Shown here piece by piece: positions 18,576-28,440 of a stretch of DNA of 64,000 bases. The stretch lies in NCBI RefSeq assembly GCF_900188255.1, contig NZ_FZNS01000011.1, forward strand, positions 1 to 64,000. Direction: 5' to 3'. The translations under genes and the position numbers were made by a program. Below the pieces are notes generated by a model, which was not told the DNA's origin, made no database searches, and saw nothing but the letters and a program-made list of their open reading frames with translations. Source of the stretch: Hymenobacter mucosus. GTDB taxonomy: Bacteria > Bacteroidota > Bacteroidia > Cytophagales > Hymenobacteraceae. Each line of letters starts with the position of its first letter. Position 1 is the stretch's first letter.

Positions 18576-18790
18576 AAGCACAAGGGGTGGTGTAAGCGAA
18601 GTCTGCTGCCAGTATACGCGAATTTCCGCGTTGCGCTACGCATCTGCGTCCAAAAGCTGCATTCTCAAGCAACACACAGCCCTTGCTCAGTGGTAGCAAT
18701 CGGGTACGCAGGCTCGTAGCAGGTGTGAGTACACTAGCATTCGTAGCCTTCAGCACATGCACACTTTCGCCTAGCGGAGAGCTAGCGCAC

Positions 18791-18825
18791 AAAAAAGGCG
18801 CCCTGGTTTGCAGGGCGCCTTTTTG
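18791..18825 (-). terminator. Rho-independent terminator
   Basis: AAAAAAGGCGCCCTG, a 5-base loop, and CAGGGCGCCTTTTT form a strong hairpin with U runs on both strands. It lies 16 bases after the stop of the minus-strand polar protein gene. Confidence 0.9.
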
Positions 18826-18840
18826 CAGAGCTAAAACCGC

Positions 18841-19110
18841 TTAGCGGTTATTGTCATCAATGGGGTTGTTGAAGCCAGGGCTCAGAAGCTCGTCCGTTTG
18901 GCTACTAGAGTCTGGGTCCGGGCCCGTGGTAGAGCTGTCGGTAGGAATGCCTACGGTTTCGTCTTCCAAGCGGGCAGAAGTATCTAGGGTACCTTCTTCG
19001 TCGCGCTGGTAGCCATAGAGCTCCTCGCGGTGCTTGCGTTGCTCCTCAGTTAAGTTAGCACCCGATTTGGGGTCGAGGGCAGCGGCGGGATCTTGCTGTT
19101 CGTTAGCCAT
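18841..19110 (-). CDS. Small acidic disordered protein, unknown function
   Basis: The 89-residue protein is rich in D, E, S, T, N and Q with almost no hydrophobic core (LTEEQRKHREELYGYQRDEEGTLD, then DSSSQTDELLSPG). No signal peptide or domain is recognised. It lies 36 bases downstream of a second polar protein gene and ahead of a clear terminator, so the pair is probably one transcript. Its composition is like that of stress-related hydrophilic proteins, which is a weak inference. Confidence 0.65.
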   Translation of the reverse strand: MANEQQDPAAALDPKSGANLTEEQRKHREELYGYQRDEEGTLDTSARLEDETVGIPTDSSTTGPDPDSSSQTDELLSPGFNNPIDDNNR

Positions 19111-19146
19111 AAGTAGTGGTCGTCAGGGGGAGGTGTGGGGCGAAAA

Positions 19147-19647
19147 TTATTTGCCCGAGCCGGGAATGCCACGGCCATCATCAGGGCGTAGGGCGCTGAA
19201 CTCATCGGGGTTATCGTTGTTGCCCACGTTCGAGTTGCGCTCGTCTTCCTGGGCTTTCTCCGTGTCGCCGGGGTTGGGGTCGCGGTGGCCGCTGCCGTAG
19301 CGGGGGTCGTCTTTGGCCCAGCCTTCGCGCTGGTCATCGTATTCGGCGCTGGATGCTTCGCGCACAGCAGCAGGATCCAGGTTTTGGGGCATGCTACCGC
19401 GCTGCTCAGGGAAGCTCACAGAGGGAGCAACGCTGCCGCCGTTGGTTACGCTAGCGCCTGACTGGTCGGTGGAGCCGGTTTGGTTAGTTACTTGCTGCGT
19501 ACCGGCCGCGTGGCCGAAGTCGCCGTACCGGGGCGTGCCAGTGCCGGGGTTAGCCTGCGGGGCGTACGCATCACGGTTTTGCGTGTTGGGCGCGTTTTGG
19601 TCGTCAGATGTATTGCGGGGGTCCGAAGCAGGATTATGTTCAGTCAT
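19147..19647 (-). CDS. Disordered polar protein, unknown function
   Basis: The 166-residue low-complexity protein is rich in N, D, G, Q, P and S (NTSDDQNAPNTQNRDAYAPQANPG, NNDNPDEFSALRPDDGRGIPGSGK) with no cysteine and no membrane segment. It is probably intrinsically disordered. It starts 158 bases from the divergent GNAT gene and runs into the smaller acidic protein gene. The function is not recognised. Confidence 0.65.
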   Translation of the reverse strand: MTEHNPASDPRNTSDDQNAPNTQNRDAYAPQANPGTGTPRYGDFGHAAGTQQVTNQTGSTDQSGASVTNGGSVAPSVSFPEQRGSMPQNLDPAAVREASSAEYDDQREGWAKDDPRYGSGHRDPNPGDTEKAQEDERNSNVGNNDNPDEFSALRPDDGRGIPGSGK

Positions 19648-19805
19648 GGCTAGGAAAGATGAAGGTGGATGGTGGGATAGGGAGAAAAAAGCCAGCTTCT
19701 GGCCGGCCTCCCGCTTTCATACGTAAACGCCCTCGAAAAAGCTACCCCAGCTTTCTAAACTACGGTCGTGATACGGCTTATTTCTCCTTCAAACCATTTT
19801 GCGCT

Positions 19806-20093
19806 ATGGCGGCTACCGTTCAACATCACCCCCAGGATCAGGAATTTACCATTCAGGAAAAAGGCTTTGGTGGCGAGTTGGCTTATAGCCAACCTACCGA
19901 TGAGCTTATTGATTTTACCCACACTTTTGTGGATGAAGAGCTGCGTGGGCAAGGTATAGCCGAGAAGCTAGCCGAAGCAGGCCTGACGTATGCCCGCGAA
20001 AAAGGCTTGCAGGTGCGCACCAGCTGCGAGTTTATGGAGGGCTACGTGCAGCGGCACCCCGAGTATCAAGACCTCCTCGCTCCCGGCGCCTAA
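19806..20093 (+). CDS. GNAT-like N-acetyltransferase of the small YjdJ/NATD1 type
   Basis: The 95-residue protein matches the short Acetyltransf_CG family. GELAYSQPTDELIDFTHTFVDEELRGQGIAEKLAEAGLTYAREKGLQV holds the acetyl-CoA binding motif (RGQGIAEKL), and a C-terminal CEFMEGYVQRHPEYQDLL is diagnostic. The start at 19806 (MAATVQHH) is chosen because the longer frame has no homologous N-terminus. The acetyl acceptor is unknown. Confidence 0.9.
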   Translation: MAATVQHHPQDQEFTIQEKGFGGELAYSQPTDELIDFTHTFVDEELRGQGIAEKLAEAGLTYAREKGLQVRTSCEFMEGYVQRHPEYQDLLAPGA

Positions 20094-20131
20094 GCCCAAC
20101 AAGCTGCCTCGCGGGGTACCACCTACCCGCG

Positions 20132-20173
20132 CACAAAGCGCCCCGGCTCTGCACAGAACCGGGGCGCTTTGTG
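20132..20173 (+). terminator. Bidirectional terminator between convergent genes
   Basis: CACAAAGCGCCCCGG and its complement form a 15-bp perfect stem with a 12-base loop, 38 bases after the acetyltransferase stop and 25 bases from the nuclease stop on the other strand. Confidence 0.85.
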
Positions 20174-20198
20174 TGTACTAGCAAGAAATTGCAAGTGC

Positions 20199-22523
20199 TT
20201 AGTGCTGCACTGCTACCCGGCTAGTGTAGCGAGTGCCATCTACGGTTACGCGCACCGAGTACAGCCCAGTGGCTACGTTCTGCACGGCTACCGTCGCCGG
20301 GTCGTTGGCGCCCAGCGTGCGGGTAGTGGTAAAGACTTCTTGGCCGAGCGCATTGTAGAGGCTGATGATGGCGGTGTGGCGGCCGCGCAGTTCGGGCAGG
20401 CGTATTTGCACGTTGCCGCTGGCTGGGTTAGGGTACACTTCGATACCCATGTTCAGGGGGGGCGTTTGGGTAGTGCTAGTGGCTACGCAGCCACTTGTGT
20501 GCCGGCCCACATTGGTGTACACATCGGCGCCCAGGGCTTGCCAATCGGCGGCAGCTAGGCTCCAGCGCTTCTGGCCGCCGCTTACGGTAGCTTTGCGCAC
20601 CAGTGTGTTGTTGACGGTGGTACCTCCCGTTACGGTCCAGCCGCTGTTGGGCTGCTGCCCTACCACGCCAATCACATCCAGCGTGTCGGTACCGTCAAAC
20701 AGGATAATGGCGTCGTCGCCGTTAAAGAAATTCACCGACGATTGCAGGTCGGTTTGAGCCTGAACGACTGTAGAGGTCACGCCCGTGTTGGCTACCACGT
20801 ACACGTCGCCGGGGGCAATGGTGCCGGTGAGGGCTTGGGTAGAAGTAGGCGTAGTTGCGCCGTTGGGGTAAAGGCGAATTTCCAATCCATCGAGGCTGAT
20901 GGGCGCCGGCGACGGGTTGTACAGTTCCAGCACCTTGGTGTTGCCCGTGGAGCCTTCGATGTACTCCGAGAAGAATACCGTAGTGCAGGGCGGGCCGGCG
21001 GGTGCCAGGTCGTCGTTGGTAATTGTTAGCACGTGGGAGGCCAGCGTACCTAGCACCGCGCCACCAGTAGTGGGAGTGCCCAGCACTAGGCGCACGGTTT
21101 CGTTGGGTTCAATCTGCGTGTCGCCTACTACCGTTAGGGTCACAGGGAAGGTCTGGGAGGCTTGGCCCGCTGCAAACGTGAGCGAGGTAGTCGTAAGGGT
21201 GTAATCGGTAGCAGTAGTAGCGGTGGTGCCCGTCGTGCTTACCGTTACTGGAATGGTAACCGCCGTGCTAGGGGCTAGGCCGCTAAGCGTTACGTTGACA
21301 GTATAGGTGCTGGTGCCCGTGTTTCCCTCGGCAATAGTGCCCGTAGCGGCCGCAAACTGAATGGTAGGAGCCGGGCCATCATCGTTGGTAATGGTCAGCG
21401 TGTGCGCGGGTGTGGCGCCAAGGGCCCCGCCCGCGCTTACGTTCTGTAGGCGCAAAACCACCGTTTCGTCGGCCTCCGGGGTAGCGTCGACCGTTACGGT
21501 TAGCGTGATGGTCTGGGAGGTTTGGCCCGCCGCAAACGTGAGCGTTTGGGGCGAAGTGAAGGTGAAGTCCGTAGCGGCGGTAGCCGTAGAGCTAGCGGCA
21601 TCTAAAGCTACTTCTACAGTCAGGGGCGCGGTAGCAGCTTCCGATAGTGAGATAGTGGCCATGTACGTTGTGGTGCCCGTATTTCCTTCCGCTACACTAG
21701 CCGTAGCGGTTGCAAAGGAGAAGGCGGGTAGCGTTTGAAAGCCCCAGGCACGGCCTACTAGTTCGGGGTAGGCAATGTAGGGGTTGAAGTTGCCCTGGCT
21801 TTTGGCAGCGCGGCGGTTTCGTTCCCGTTCCCGCGCATCCACCGGGTCGGCCAGGTGCCACTGGTACAGCGTGTTCAAATCAGCCAGCGCCGTGATGGTG
21901 CCCTTCCCAGGATCAAACGTCTGATTCTGGTGCATGGTGTAAAAGTAAAACGCCGCCCGGGCCAGGTTGCCCTTGTGGTCTTCGCGGGGCTCAAACTGGG
22001 TGTTGGTGTCCTCGCTGTATTCGTTGATGTTGGCGGTAGGAATGGTGGTTTGGCTCTGGGTATTGCGCATCCAGAGCTGCGTTTGGGCATCTGGAATATC
22101 GGCGAAGGGGTCGGAGCCCCGGTTTGAGTTCCACGTTTCGTAGGTCGGAAACAGGTGGTGAATGTCGGAACGCATGCGCACTACCTCATTAAACCACGAC
22201 TGGGGAATGGTATGCTCACAGTTGATGTCGTTCACCACGCTGGGGCTGGTGTTGGTGGAGTCCAGGGGTGTATTCTCGGTGTAGCCAGAATATACGCACA
22301 CCACGCGGCCGTTCTGGTTGTCAACAAAGTTGTACATCCGGCCGCGGGCCTCGCTATAGCTCAGTTCCACGCGCTTGTTATCATACCAGTTCTCGCGCAG
22401 CCAATCTTTCAGCTGCTGGCCCTGCAAGCTAGTTGGTGGGGCAGCGGGCATTGTTTGTGCGGTAGTAGCTACGTTATGTAGCCCCAGCGCCGCAGCTAAC
22501 ATCCAAGAGAAGAAGTTTTTCAT
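20199..22523 (-). CDS. Secreted EndA-like endonuclease with Calx-beta, lamin-tail and type IX sorting domains
   Basis: The 774-residue exported protein has, after a signal peptide (FFSWMLAAALGLHNVATTAQ), an endonuclease I domain (about 35-260) with NCEHTIPQSWF (His104) and DIHHLFPTYETWNSNRG, the catalytic and metal-binding region of the beta-beta-alpha-metal nuclease fold. Two Calx-beta domains follow (about 265-380 and 385-500, each ending LTITNDD). A lamin-tail domain (FFSEYIEGSTGNTKVLELYNPS) and a C-terminal sorting signal (VYPNPASGNVQI to YTSRVAVQH) complete it. It probably degrades extracellular DNA for nutrients or biofilm turnover. Convergent with the acetyltransferase gene. Confidence 0.92.
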   Translation of the reverse strand: MKNFFSWMLAAALGLHNVATTAQTMPAAPPTSLQGQQLKDWLRENWYDNKRVELSYSEARGRMYNFVDNQNGRVVCVYSGYTENTPLDSTNTSPSVVNDINCEHTIPQSWFNEVVRMRSDIHHLFPTYETWNSNRGSDPFADIPDAQTQLWMRNTQSQTTIPTANINEYSEDTNTQFEPREDHKGNLARAAFYFYTMHQNQTFDPGKGTITALADLNTLYQWHLADPVDARERERNRRAAKSQGNFNPYIAYPELVGRAWGFQTLPAFSFATATASVAEGNTGTTTYMATISLSEAATAPLTVEVALDAASSTATAATDFTFTSPQTLTFAAGQTSQTITLTVTVDATPEADETVVLRLQNVSAGGALGATPAHTLTITNDDGPAPTIQFAAATGTIAEGNTGTSTYTVNVTLSGLAPSTAVTIPVTVSTTGTTATTATDYTLTTTSLTFAAGQASQTFPVTLTVVGDTQIEPNETVRLVLGTPTTGGAVLGTLASHVLTITNDDLAPAGPPCTTVFFSEYIEGSTGNTKVLELYNPSPAPISLDGLEIRLYPNGATTPTSTQALTGTIAPGDVYVVANTGVTSTVVQAQTDLQSSVNFFNGDDAIILFDGTDTLDVIGVVGQQPNSGWTVTGGTTVNNTLVRKATVSGGQKRWSLAAADWQALGADVYTNVGRHTSGCVATSTTQTPPLNMGIEVYPNPASGNVQIRLPELRGRHTAIISLYNALGQEVFTTTRTLGANDPATVAVQNVATGLYSVRVTVDGTRYTSRVAVQH

Positions 22524-22653
22524 GCAAATAGGTTGGAAGGCAGAAAAAGTTGAAATGTAAAGTTGGGAAATGTTTCGGGCTTACTAGGCAACGCACATTC
22601 CGCCGTACCAGCCCTGAGCTGCACTCCAGCCTATGCTTACGGCACCAAACACC

Positions 22654-22687
22654 AAAAAGGTCAGCCCCCGCAGGAACTGACCTTTTT
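22654..22687 (-). terminator. Rho-independent terminator
   Basis: AAAAAGGTCAG / CTGACCTTTTT forms an 11-bp stem with a 12-base loop and U runs on both strands, 44 bases after the fasciclin gene stop on the minus strand. Confidence 0.85.
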
Positions 22688-22731
22688 GATAATCAAGTCT
22701 TAACAAAAGCTGCCGCGTGGCAGCAGGAAGC

Positions 22732-23454
22732 TTATTTGGCTGGCATCAGCACCGTGTCGATAACGTGGGTTACGCCGTTGCTCGATACTACGTCGGCAAT
22801 GGATACGTTTGCCATGCCGCCTTTCGCGTCGTGTAGCATCACTGAGTTGCCCTTGCGGTGTACCATCAGGGTTTCGCCTTCCACGGTGGTCAGGGTCTGG
22901 CCGTCTTTGAGGTCAGCAGCCATGAGGCGGCCGGGTACTACGTGGTAGGTAAGCACGGTGGTCAGCTTCTGCTTGTTCTCGGGCATTACCAGCATGTCTA
23001 CAGTGCCGGCGGGCAGCTTGTTGAAGGCCGCGTTGGTAGGCGCAAATACCGTGAAGGGACCCGCACTTTTCATGGTTTCTACCAGGCCAGCGGCTTTCAC
23101 AGCGGCTACCAGCGTGGTGTGGTCCGAAGAGTTTACGGCGTTGTCGACGATATCTTTATCGGGCGTCATCATTGCGCCACCTACCATCACGCCCGACATC
23201 GACATGTCTTTCATGTCGGAACCTTTGCGGGGCTTGGTGGTAGCTTTCAGCTTGGCGCCATCCTTTGATTCGCCTTTCACTTTCACCTTGCCGTCTTTGG
23301 CCACCTTGGTTTTGGTGGTCACGCCGTTTTCGGTGGTTTTGGTTTTTTCGTCGTCTGATTTCGACTTCATTGTGCCCTGCGCCAGAGCAGAGGAAGCAGA
23401 GCCGGCCGATAATAAGAACGAGAGGGCAAGAGTGGAGAGCAAGTACTTTTTCAT
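22732..23454 (-). CDS. Secreted fasciclin (FAS1) domain protein
   Basis: The 240-residue exported protein has a signal peptide (LLSTLALSFLLSAGSASSALAQG), a lysine-rich linker (KSKSDDEKTKTTENGVTTKTKVAKDGKVKVKG, basic and repetitive) and one FAS1 domain (about 95-238). The FAS1 H1 and H2 boxes are visible (GPFTVFAPTNAAFNKLP; NGVTHVIDTVLMP), plus the YHVVPG motif. FAS1 domains mediate adhesion at the cell surface or in the matrix. It has a terminator immediately downstream, so it is probably transcribed alone. Confidence 0.92.
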   Translation of the reverse strand: MKKYLLSTLALSFLLSAGSASSALAQGTMKSKSDDEKTKTTENGVTTKTKVAKDGKVKVKGESKDGAKLKATTKPRKGSDMKDMSMSGVMVGGAMMTPDKDIVDNAVNSSDHTTLVAAVKAAGLVETMKSAGPFTVFAPTNAAFNKLPAGTVDMLVMPENKQKLTTVLTYHVVPGRLMAADLKDGQTLTTVEGETLMVHRKGNSVMLHDAKGGMANVSIADVVSSNGVTHVIDTVLMPAK

Positions 23455-23626
23455 GATGTGGAGAGAGATGGGGTGGAGCCAACCCGTTTGTGGGTCGGCG
23501 AGCTATGTACGCACAAGCTCGTCATTAGGATTTACCAACCCCAAGACAGCGAAAGTACGGCAGCACATCCTGCGCGGTTTCTTACCCCCCGATGGGCGCT
23601 GACGCACTCTGCCAAGCGGCTACACG

Positions 23627-25096
23627 CTACCCCGGTAGCCGCACCACAAACTCACTGTATTCGCCCTCAGTACTTTCCACGGTGAGGGTGCCTCCGTGGC
23701 CCTTGGTTACAATATCGTAGCTTAGGGAAAGGCCCAGGCCCGTACCCTCACCCGGTGGTTTGGTTGTGAAGAATGGGTGGAAGATTCGCTCCCGCATGGC
23801 AGCCGGAATGCCCGTGCCGTTGTCGTGCACGCGGAGCTGCACTTCTCCGTCGGTGCGGCGCGTGCTCACGGCAATGGCCGGGTGGTAGGTGCCCGCCGGT
23901 GCCAGCTCAGCCTTCTGCCGCACCGCGTAGAGGGAGTTGGTGAACAGGTTGAGCAGCACCCGGCCCATATCCTCGGGTACTACCTCCACCAAGCTCACAT
24001 TCGGGTCGAAGTCGGTAGCCAAGATGGCATTGAAGTTTTTGTGCGTAGCGCGCAGCCCGTGGTAAGCCAGGCGCAGGTACTCGTCGGCCAGGGCATTGAG
24101 GTCGGTGGGCTGGCGGCCGCCGGTGCTGGTGCGGGAGTGGTGCAGCATGGACCGCACAATGCCCCCGGCGCGGTCGGCGTGCTGGCGTACTTTGGCTTGG
24201 CTCTGGGCGAGGTCGTCGAGAAGCTGTTGTACTACTACCTGCCCGCCAGGAGAAAGGGTTTCCGTGGTCAGAGCCTCGCGTAGCTCCTGCACCATCTCCT
24301 GACCTACTTCCGAAAAGTTGGCCACGAAATTAAGCGGGTTCTGAATTTCATGGGCAATGCCGGCGGTAAGCGCCCCCAGGCTCGCCATTTTCTCTTGTTG
24401 TACCAGCTGGGCCTGGGTAGTGCGCAAGTGGTGCAGGGATTGAGCCAGAGAGTCGTTTTGACGCGTGAGCAAGGTTTCCTGCTGCAAGTTTTCGCTGCGG
24501 AAATAGTAGACCACCAGAAACAGCGTCAGGAAGCACAGCGCCACGTTGATGTTGTAGAAGTAGATGCTACCCGGCGCGTAAAGCGAAAACGTCACCACCG
24601 TCATGGCATAGCGCACGGCAAAGTAGGCGGCTACGTTCACCAAAAACAGAAAGGCCAGCTTCCAGAACGTACGGAAGAACAGCATGCCCACAATGCTGTT
24701 GGTAATCAGGAAGTACTCTACACCGTTGTAGCGCCTAACCACGGCCGTTAGCGCGCAAATTACTGTTACGCTCAAGACGTTGTAGTAGGCGGCCGCATCG
24801 TAGCGGTGGTAGTACGCCAGCAGCAAGGGCGGCAGGTGCAGCACAAACCCCGCCAGGCAAATGCGAAATGTAAGCCAGTCGGGTGATTGTATGTACACTA
24901 GCACGTAGCCGCCGTAAATGCCAAGCGTAATCCAGCAGATGCCATTCAGCAGATGAATGCGCTTAAGCTGCCACACGGTAAGCCCCGGTTGCGCCCCCAA
25001 GTTGATAGCCCACCACCACCAGGTAGCTACTCCACGGCGCAGCCGGGCCAGCAGAGGCCAAGGGCGCGATGGGTGGAGCGGAGTCAGGCGGGGCAT
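23627..25096 (-). CDS. Membrane sensor histidine kinase (6-TM sensor)
   Basis: The 489-residue kinase has six predicted membrane helices (about 50-200) without a large external loop, then a coiled coil (LQQETLLTRQNDSLAQSLHHLRTTQAQLVQQEKMASLG). A HisKA domain with His249 in AGIAHEIQNPLNFV and an HATPase with LFTNSLYAV, DNGTGIP and GEGTGLGLSLSYDI end the protein. There is no PAS or HAMP domain. The ATG at 25096 replaces a GTG ten codons upstream. No response regulator is adjacent. The C-terminal half is very similar to the kinase at 29,744-30,760, so the two are paralogues. Confidence 0.9.
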   Translation of the reverse strand: MPRLTPLHPSRPWPLLARLRRGVATWWWWAINLGAQPGLTVWQLKRIHLLNGICWITLGIYGGYVLVYIQSPDWLTFRICLAGFVLHLPPLLLAYYHRYDAAAYYNVLSVTVICALTAVVRRYNGVEYFLITNSIVGMLFFRTFWKLAFLFLVNVAAYFAVRYAMTVVTFSLYAPGSIYFYNINVALCFLTLFLVVYYFRSENLQQETLLTRQNDSLAQSLHHLRTTQAQLVQQEKMASLGALTAGIAHEIQNPLNFVANFSEVGQEMVQELREALTTETLSPGGQVVVQQLLDDLAQSQAKVRQHADRAGGIVRSMLHHSRTSTGGRQPTDLNALADEYLRLAYHGLRATHKNFNAILATDFDPNVSLVEVVPEDMGRVLLNLFTNSLYAVRQKAELAPAGTYHPAIAVSTRRTDGEVQLRVHDNGTGIPAAMRERIFHPFFTTKPPGEGTGLGLSLSYDIVTKGHGGTLTVESTEGEYSEFVVRLPG

Positions 25097-25344
25097 AAGC
25101 AGGGCAGATGTACGTAGTACCCACACGCCTTATCCGGCGGTGAGTACCTACGCAGGGAGCATCCCCAAACCATGGCTGGAGGTATGGGGAAAGGCTAATA
25201 TGTTAATAATAATTCATATTTTATACTAGTATAGTTATAATTATGGTGTTCTAAAAACGCTTAAAAGCCGTAGGTTCCTCAGTTCGTGCGGAAGCTAGTA
25301 TGGAAGAATAGGCTTGTCTTAGTACTCGTGTAGAAAATGCTGGC

Positions 25345-28300
25345 CTAGGCCGGGTGCGGGTGAGTAAGGGACTTCATTTTTTCGTTTTGCTGGCGCAGGC
25401 GCTGACAAAGCACGCGCAGAATGTTGTGCAGCACCTCATCACACTCTTCCATTACATCATAGAAATCCTCCTGATCTAGCCGAAATGCCACCACGGGGCC
25501 TTGGGCTATGGCCGTTGCCGAGCGGGGCTCGGCATCTAGCAAGGCCAGCTCACCAAAGAAGTCGCCCTCGCGAAATACAGCCAGCTGGTGCTCCCCGTTG
25601 AAGATGCGCACTTCCCCTTCATATATAATAAAAAGGGACGTACCCAGGTCTCCCTTGGCAAACACCTGCTGCCCTTGCATGAAAGTCACTTCCTGCATGA
25701 TGGGGGTAATGCTACTTAGTACGTTCTCGGGCGTTTGGGCAAAGAGGGAGGTATGCTTGAGCAGCAGGATACGCTCTACGGCTGGCACGCGAGGAGCGGG
25801 CGGCTCGGGGCCGCCGCCGGCCGCCGGCAGCGGGTGCAAGCTAAGCCAGTGTGCATACACGGCTGGGTAGCGGGCCGGTAGTAGGGCCAACACATCCTCG
25901 GCGCTTTCCCGCACTAGCTGGTTGGGGGCCTGCAAATACGCGTGCAAAAGGGCTACGGTGGCGGGCGAGGGCTGCCACTGGCGCAGGGCTACGCTGATGG
26001 TCCAGGGGGCAAAGACCTCGTCGCCGCGCGCCAGAATGGTAGCCACAATGGATTCGGGTGGCAAGGGGCCTAGCAGCTGGTCAAAGGTTTGCACCTTCTT
26101 GGAAAGCCGGCCTACATCTACCAGCGCCTGTAATCCCTGGTACAAGGGGCGGGGAATGAGGTTGTCGAGAATTTCGAGGGCGTTGGCCTGGCGTTCTTGG
26201 CCAGCGCGGGCAATGCTGCGCTGGGCATCGAGGATGGGCTGCCGGTCGTAGAGCTGTAGTAGCAACCCAAACAGGCGCTGCTGCACCTTGGTTAGCTCGT
26301 ATTTCAGGCAAGAGCGCAACTCTACGTTGGCCCCAAGCATGCCATGGAGTAGCTGCTGGGCCAGGCGCATTTCCTTTTGCATGAGGTGCTGAAAGAGGGG
26401 CGCTTCGGTAGCTACAGCCTCAAAGCGACTGAGGGCATGCAGAGCAGCTGCCCGCCGGGTAAGGTTGGCGTGCTGAGCCAAGCCCACCAATACGCGGCGG
26501 CTGGCCGGAATGCCCAAGCGGGCGCATACCACGGCTAGTCGCCGCAGCAAGGGGTAGTCGGTGTAGTGCTGCAGGGCGGTTTCCAAAACGGGCAGCACGG
26601 CGCCTCCCATGTCTACTAGTGTATCGGCGGCCAGCTTGCGCACGGCCTTCTCATCCAGCAGAGCAATAAATAGGTTGACGACTTCGCGGGTGGGCGTCTC
26701 GGCAGCGGCGCGGCTGGCGGCTTTTAGCAAGCGAGGCTCCAAGCTGTGCACGCAAGCGCGCAGCAGGGCCACTTGTCCGGCAGGGGCTAGGTAGGCTAGC
26801 AGCCCCAACGCTGCTAGGCGCTGCTCTAGCTCGGCGGAGGCTGCCAGCTCCTGCAAGCTGGCGTGGGCCGCCGCGTGAGCGGCATTGGCTGTTAAGCAGG
26901 CCCGAATGGCGGCTTGGCGCACTGCCAGATCTGGGTGTTGCAGGGCCGTGTTAGAGTCGAGTGGCTGGTCCACAAGAACGGCCTCGGCGTCAGGCAGGCC
27001 CATTCCAGCCGCTGATTCATCTACTTCTTCCCGAACCTCCAGGGCCTCGGCGGTAGTAAGAATGGGGGCGGGGCCCGCAAACCGGTGGCTGAGCACGGTT
27101 TTCAGCTCGGCAAGGTAGTAGCGGTGCACGCGGCCCAGCAACAGCACAACCCCCAGGAGTAGCATGCCCATCCAACCGAAAAGTACTCCCTGGTGCAGGG
27201 TAGGGAAGTGGTAAAGGACCGCTAGCAGCAAGCCCGTGAGGCCCATGCCCACGGGTTCGTACACTCCTTTCACTAGGGTATGACCTCGCAGGCGCGCGAC
27301 CGGGGCCAGGGGCTGAAACAGCACCAAAAATACCGGCTCAAACACCGCTCGGCGCAGCACTTCCAGCCCCAGGTATAAAGCACAAAAATAGACTAGGCGC
27401 CCCGCCGGCCCCACATCTAGCAGGGGTAGCGCCCCAAACAAGGCCACGCCGGCCAGGGCCGTGAGGGGTAGTAGCAGGAGGGTGCGCGGTAGGCCCAGCC
27501 GGTCGAGCCCCTGGCGCGTGAGTAGGAGCTTGCCTAGCAGAGCGGCCAAGTAAGTAAGAGCTAGCACTCCCCCCACGTATTGCAGAACGGTGTTCTGATC
27601 CTGCAATTTCTGCTTTACGTGCACCAGAAAGGAGAATTCTACGCCCGTTGCCACCGCCGTAATTGCTAGCCCGCTCAACCCCATGCACGCCACCAAGGGC
27701 ATGCTGCCGAGTACCCCACGAAATACAGGGGCTGACTCCGGGGCCGCAGGGCGTACGGGCGCCGGCCGCACTTCCACCACGTGCGATTGAAACACGAGGC
27801 GCTGGGTACCCAGCGCCGCCACGTACGCCCCAAAAGCAACGAGGAGTAGAAATAGCAGGTCTAGTTGAGCGTGCACAAAGATAGCCAGCACCGCTCCCAA
27901 GGCCTTAGCGGGCATATCACCCGAACTGATAACGCTGAACAGCCGTCGGCCCTGGCGTACGTTGAACACTACCGCCGATAAGCCCCAGAACTCCAGGTTT
28001 GTGAACAGATAAATGACTCGGTAGCCCGCCATGAGTACTACCGCCGCCGTTACGGAATGGCCGAGTAGTAGCAAAGTGCCCAACAGCCCCGTAAAGCACA
28101 CAACTACGCCCAACGTGCGGGTAGCCAAGGTGCGCAGGGGCCACCGGTGCTCGGCATAGGTATAAAGCTGGCCTACCCCCAGCATGGCTAAGGCCCCCAT
28201 TCCATAGCCCAGAGGAAGACTACGCGCCGGGTTATGTTCCAGCAGAATAACGTTGGCTACCACGTACACAAGGATGGTACCGATGCCGAGCAGAAAGTTG

Positions 28301-28371
28301 TGCAGGAAAAACAACCACACCGTTTTCACCTCACGCGAGCGGACGCCCAGAAAGTGCTGCCAAGTTTCCAT
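25345..28371 (-). CDS. Npt-like transporter fused to HEAT repeats and a cyclic-nucleotide-binding domain
   Basis: The 1008-residue protein has three parts. Residues about 1-430 hold 11-12 membrane helices in an MFS/ATP-ADP-translocase-like arrangement (LFFLHNFLLGIGTILVYVVANVILLEHNP at the start). Residues about 460-840 are alpha-helical HEAT-type repeats (LQHPDLAVRQAAIRACL, LTRRAAALHALSRFEA). Residues about 880-1000 form a cNMP-binding domain with the phosphate-binding cassette GDFFGELALLDAEPRSATA. This suggests a membrane carrier or sensor gated by cAMP or c-di-AMP-type ligands. The transported molecule is unknown. The start at 28371 (METWQHFLGV) fits relatives. Confidence 0.85.
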   Translation of the reverse strand: METWQHFLGVRSREVKTVWLFFLHNFLLGIGTILVYVVANVILLEHNPARSLPLGYGMGALAMLGVGQLYTYAEHRWPLRTLATRTLGVVVCFTGLLGTLLLLGHSVTAAVVLMAGYRVIYLFTNLEFWGLSAVVFNVRQGRRLFSVISSGDMPAKALGAVLAIFVHAQLDLLFLLLVAFGAYVAALGTQRLVFQSHVVEVRPAPVRPAAPESAPVFRGVLGSMPLVACMGLSGLAITAVATGVEFSFLVHVKQKLQDQNTVLQYVGGVLALTYLAALLGKLLLTRQGLDRLGLPRTLLLLPLTALAGVALFGALPLLDVGPAGRLVYFCALYLGLEVLRRAVFEPVFLVLFQPLAPVARLRGHTLVKGVYEPVGMGLTGLLLAVLYHFPTLHQGVLFGWMGMLLLGVVLLLGRVHRYYLAELKTVLSHRFAGPAPILTTAEALEVREEVDESAAGMGLPDAEAVLVDQPLDSNTALQHPDLAVRQAAIRACLTANAAHAAAHASLQELAASAELEQRLAALGLLAYLAPAGQVALLRACVHSLEPRLLKAASRAAAETPTREVVNLFIALLDEKAVRKLAADTLVDMGGAVLPVLETALQHYTDYPLLRRLAVVCARLGIPASRRVLVGLAQHANLTRRAAALHALSRFEAVATEAPLFQHLMQKEMRLAQQLLHGMLGANVELRSCLKYELTKVQQRLFGLLLQLYDRQPILDAQRSIARAGQERQANALEILDNLIPRPLYQGLQALVDVGRLSKKVQTFDQLLGPLPPESIVATILARGDEVFAPWTISVALRQWQPSPATVALLHAYLQAPNQLVRESAEDVLALLPARYPAVYAHWLSLHPLPAAGGGPEPPAPRVPAVERILLLKHTSLFAQTPENVLSSITPIMQEVTFMQGQQVFAKGDLGTSLFIIYEGEVRIFNGEHQLAVFREGDFFGELALLDAEPRSATAIAQGPVVAFRLDQEDFYDVMEECDEVLHNILRVLCQRLRQQNEKMKSLTHPHPA

Positions 28372-28440
28372 GATAGGTACCGTTGAATAAAGCCAGGAAT
28401 GCACCCACCGTAGTGGACAGGGCCGTTGCCCTGGGAGGGT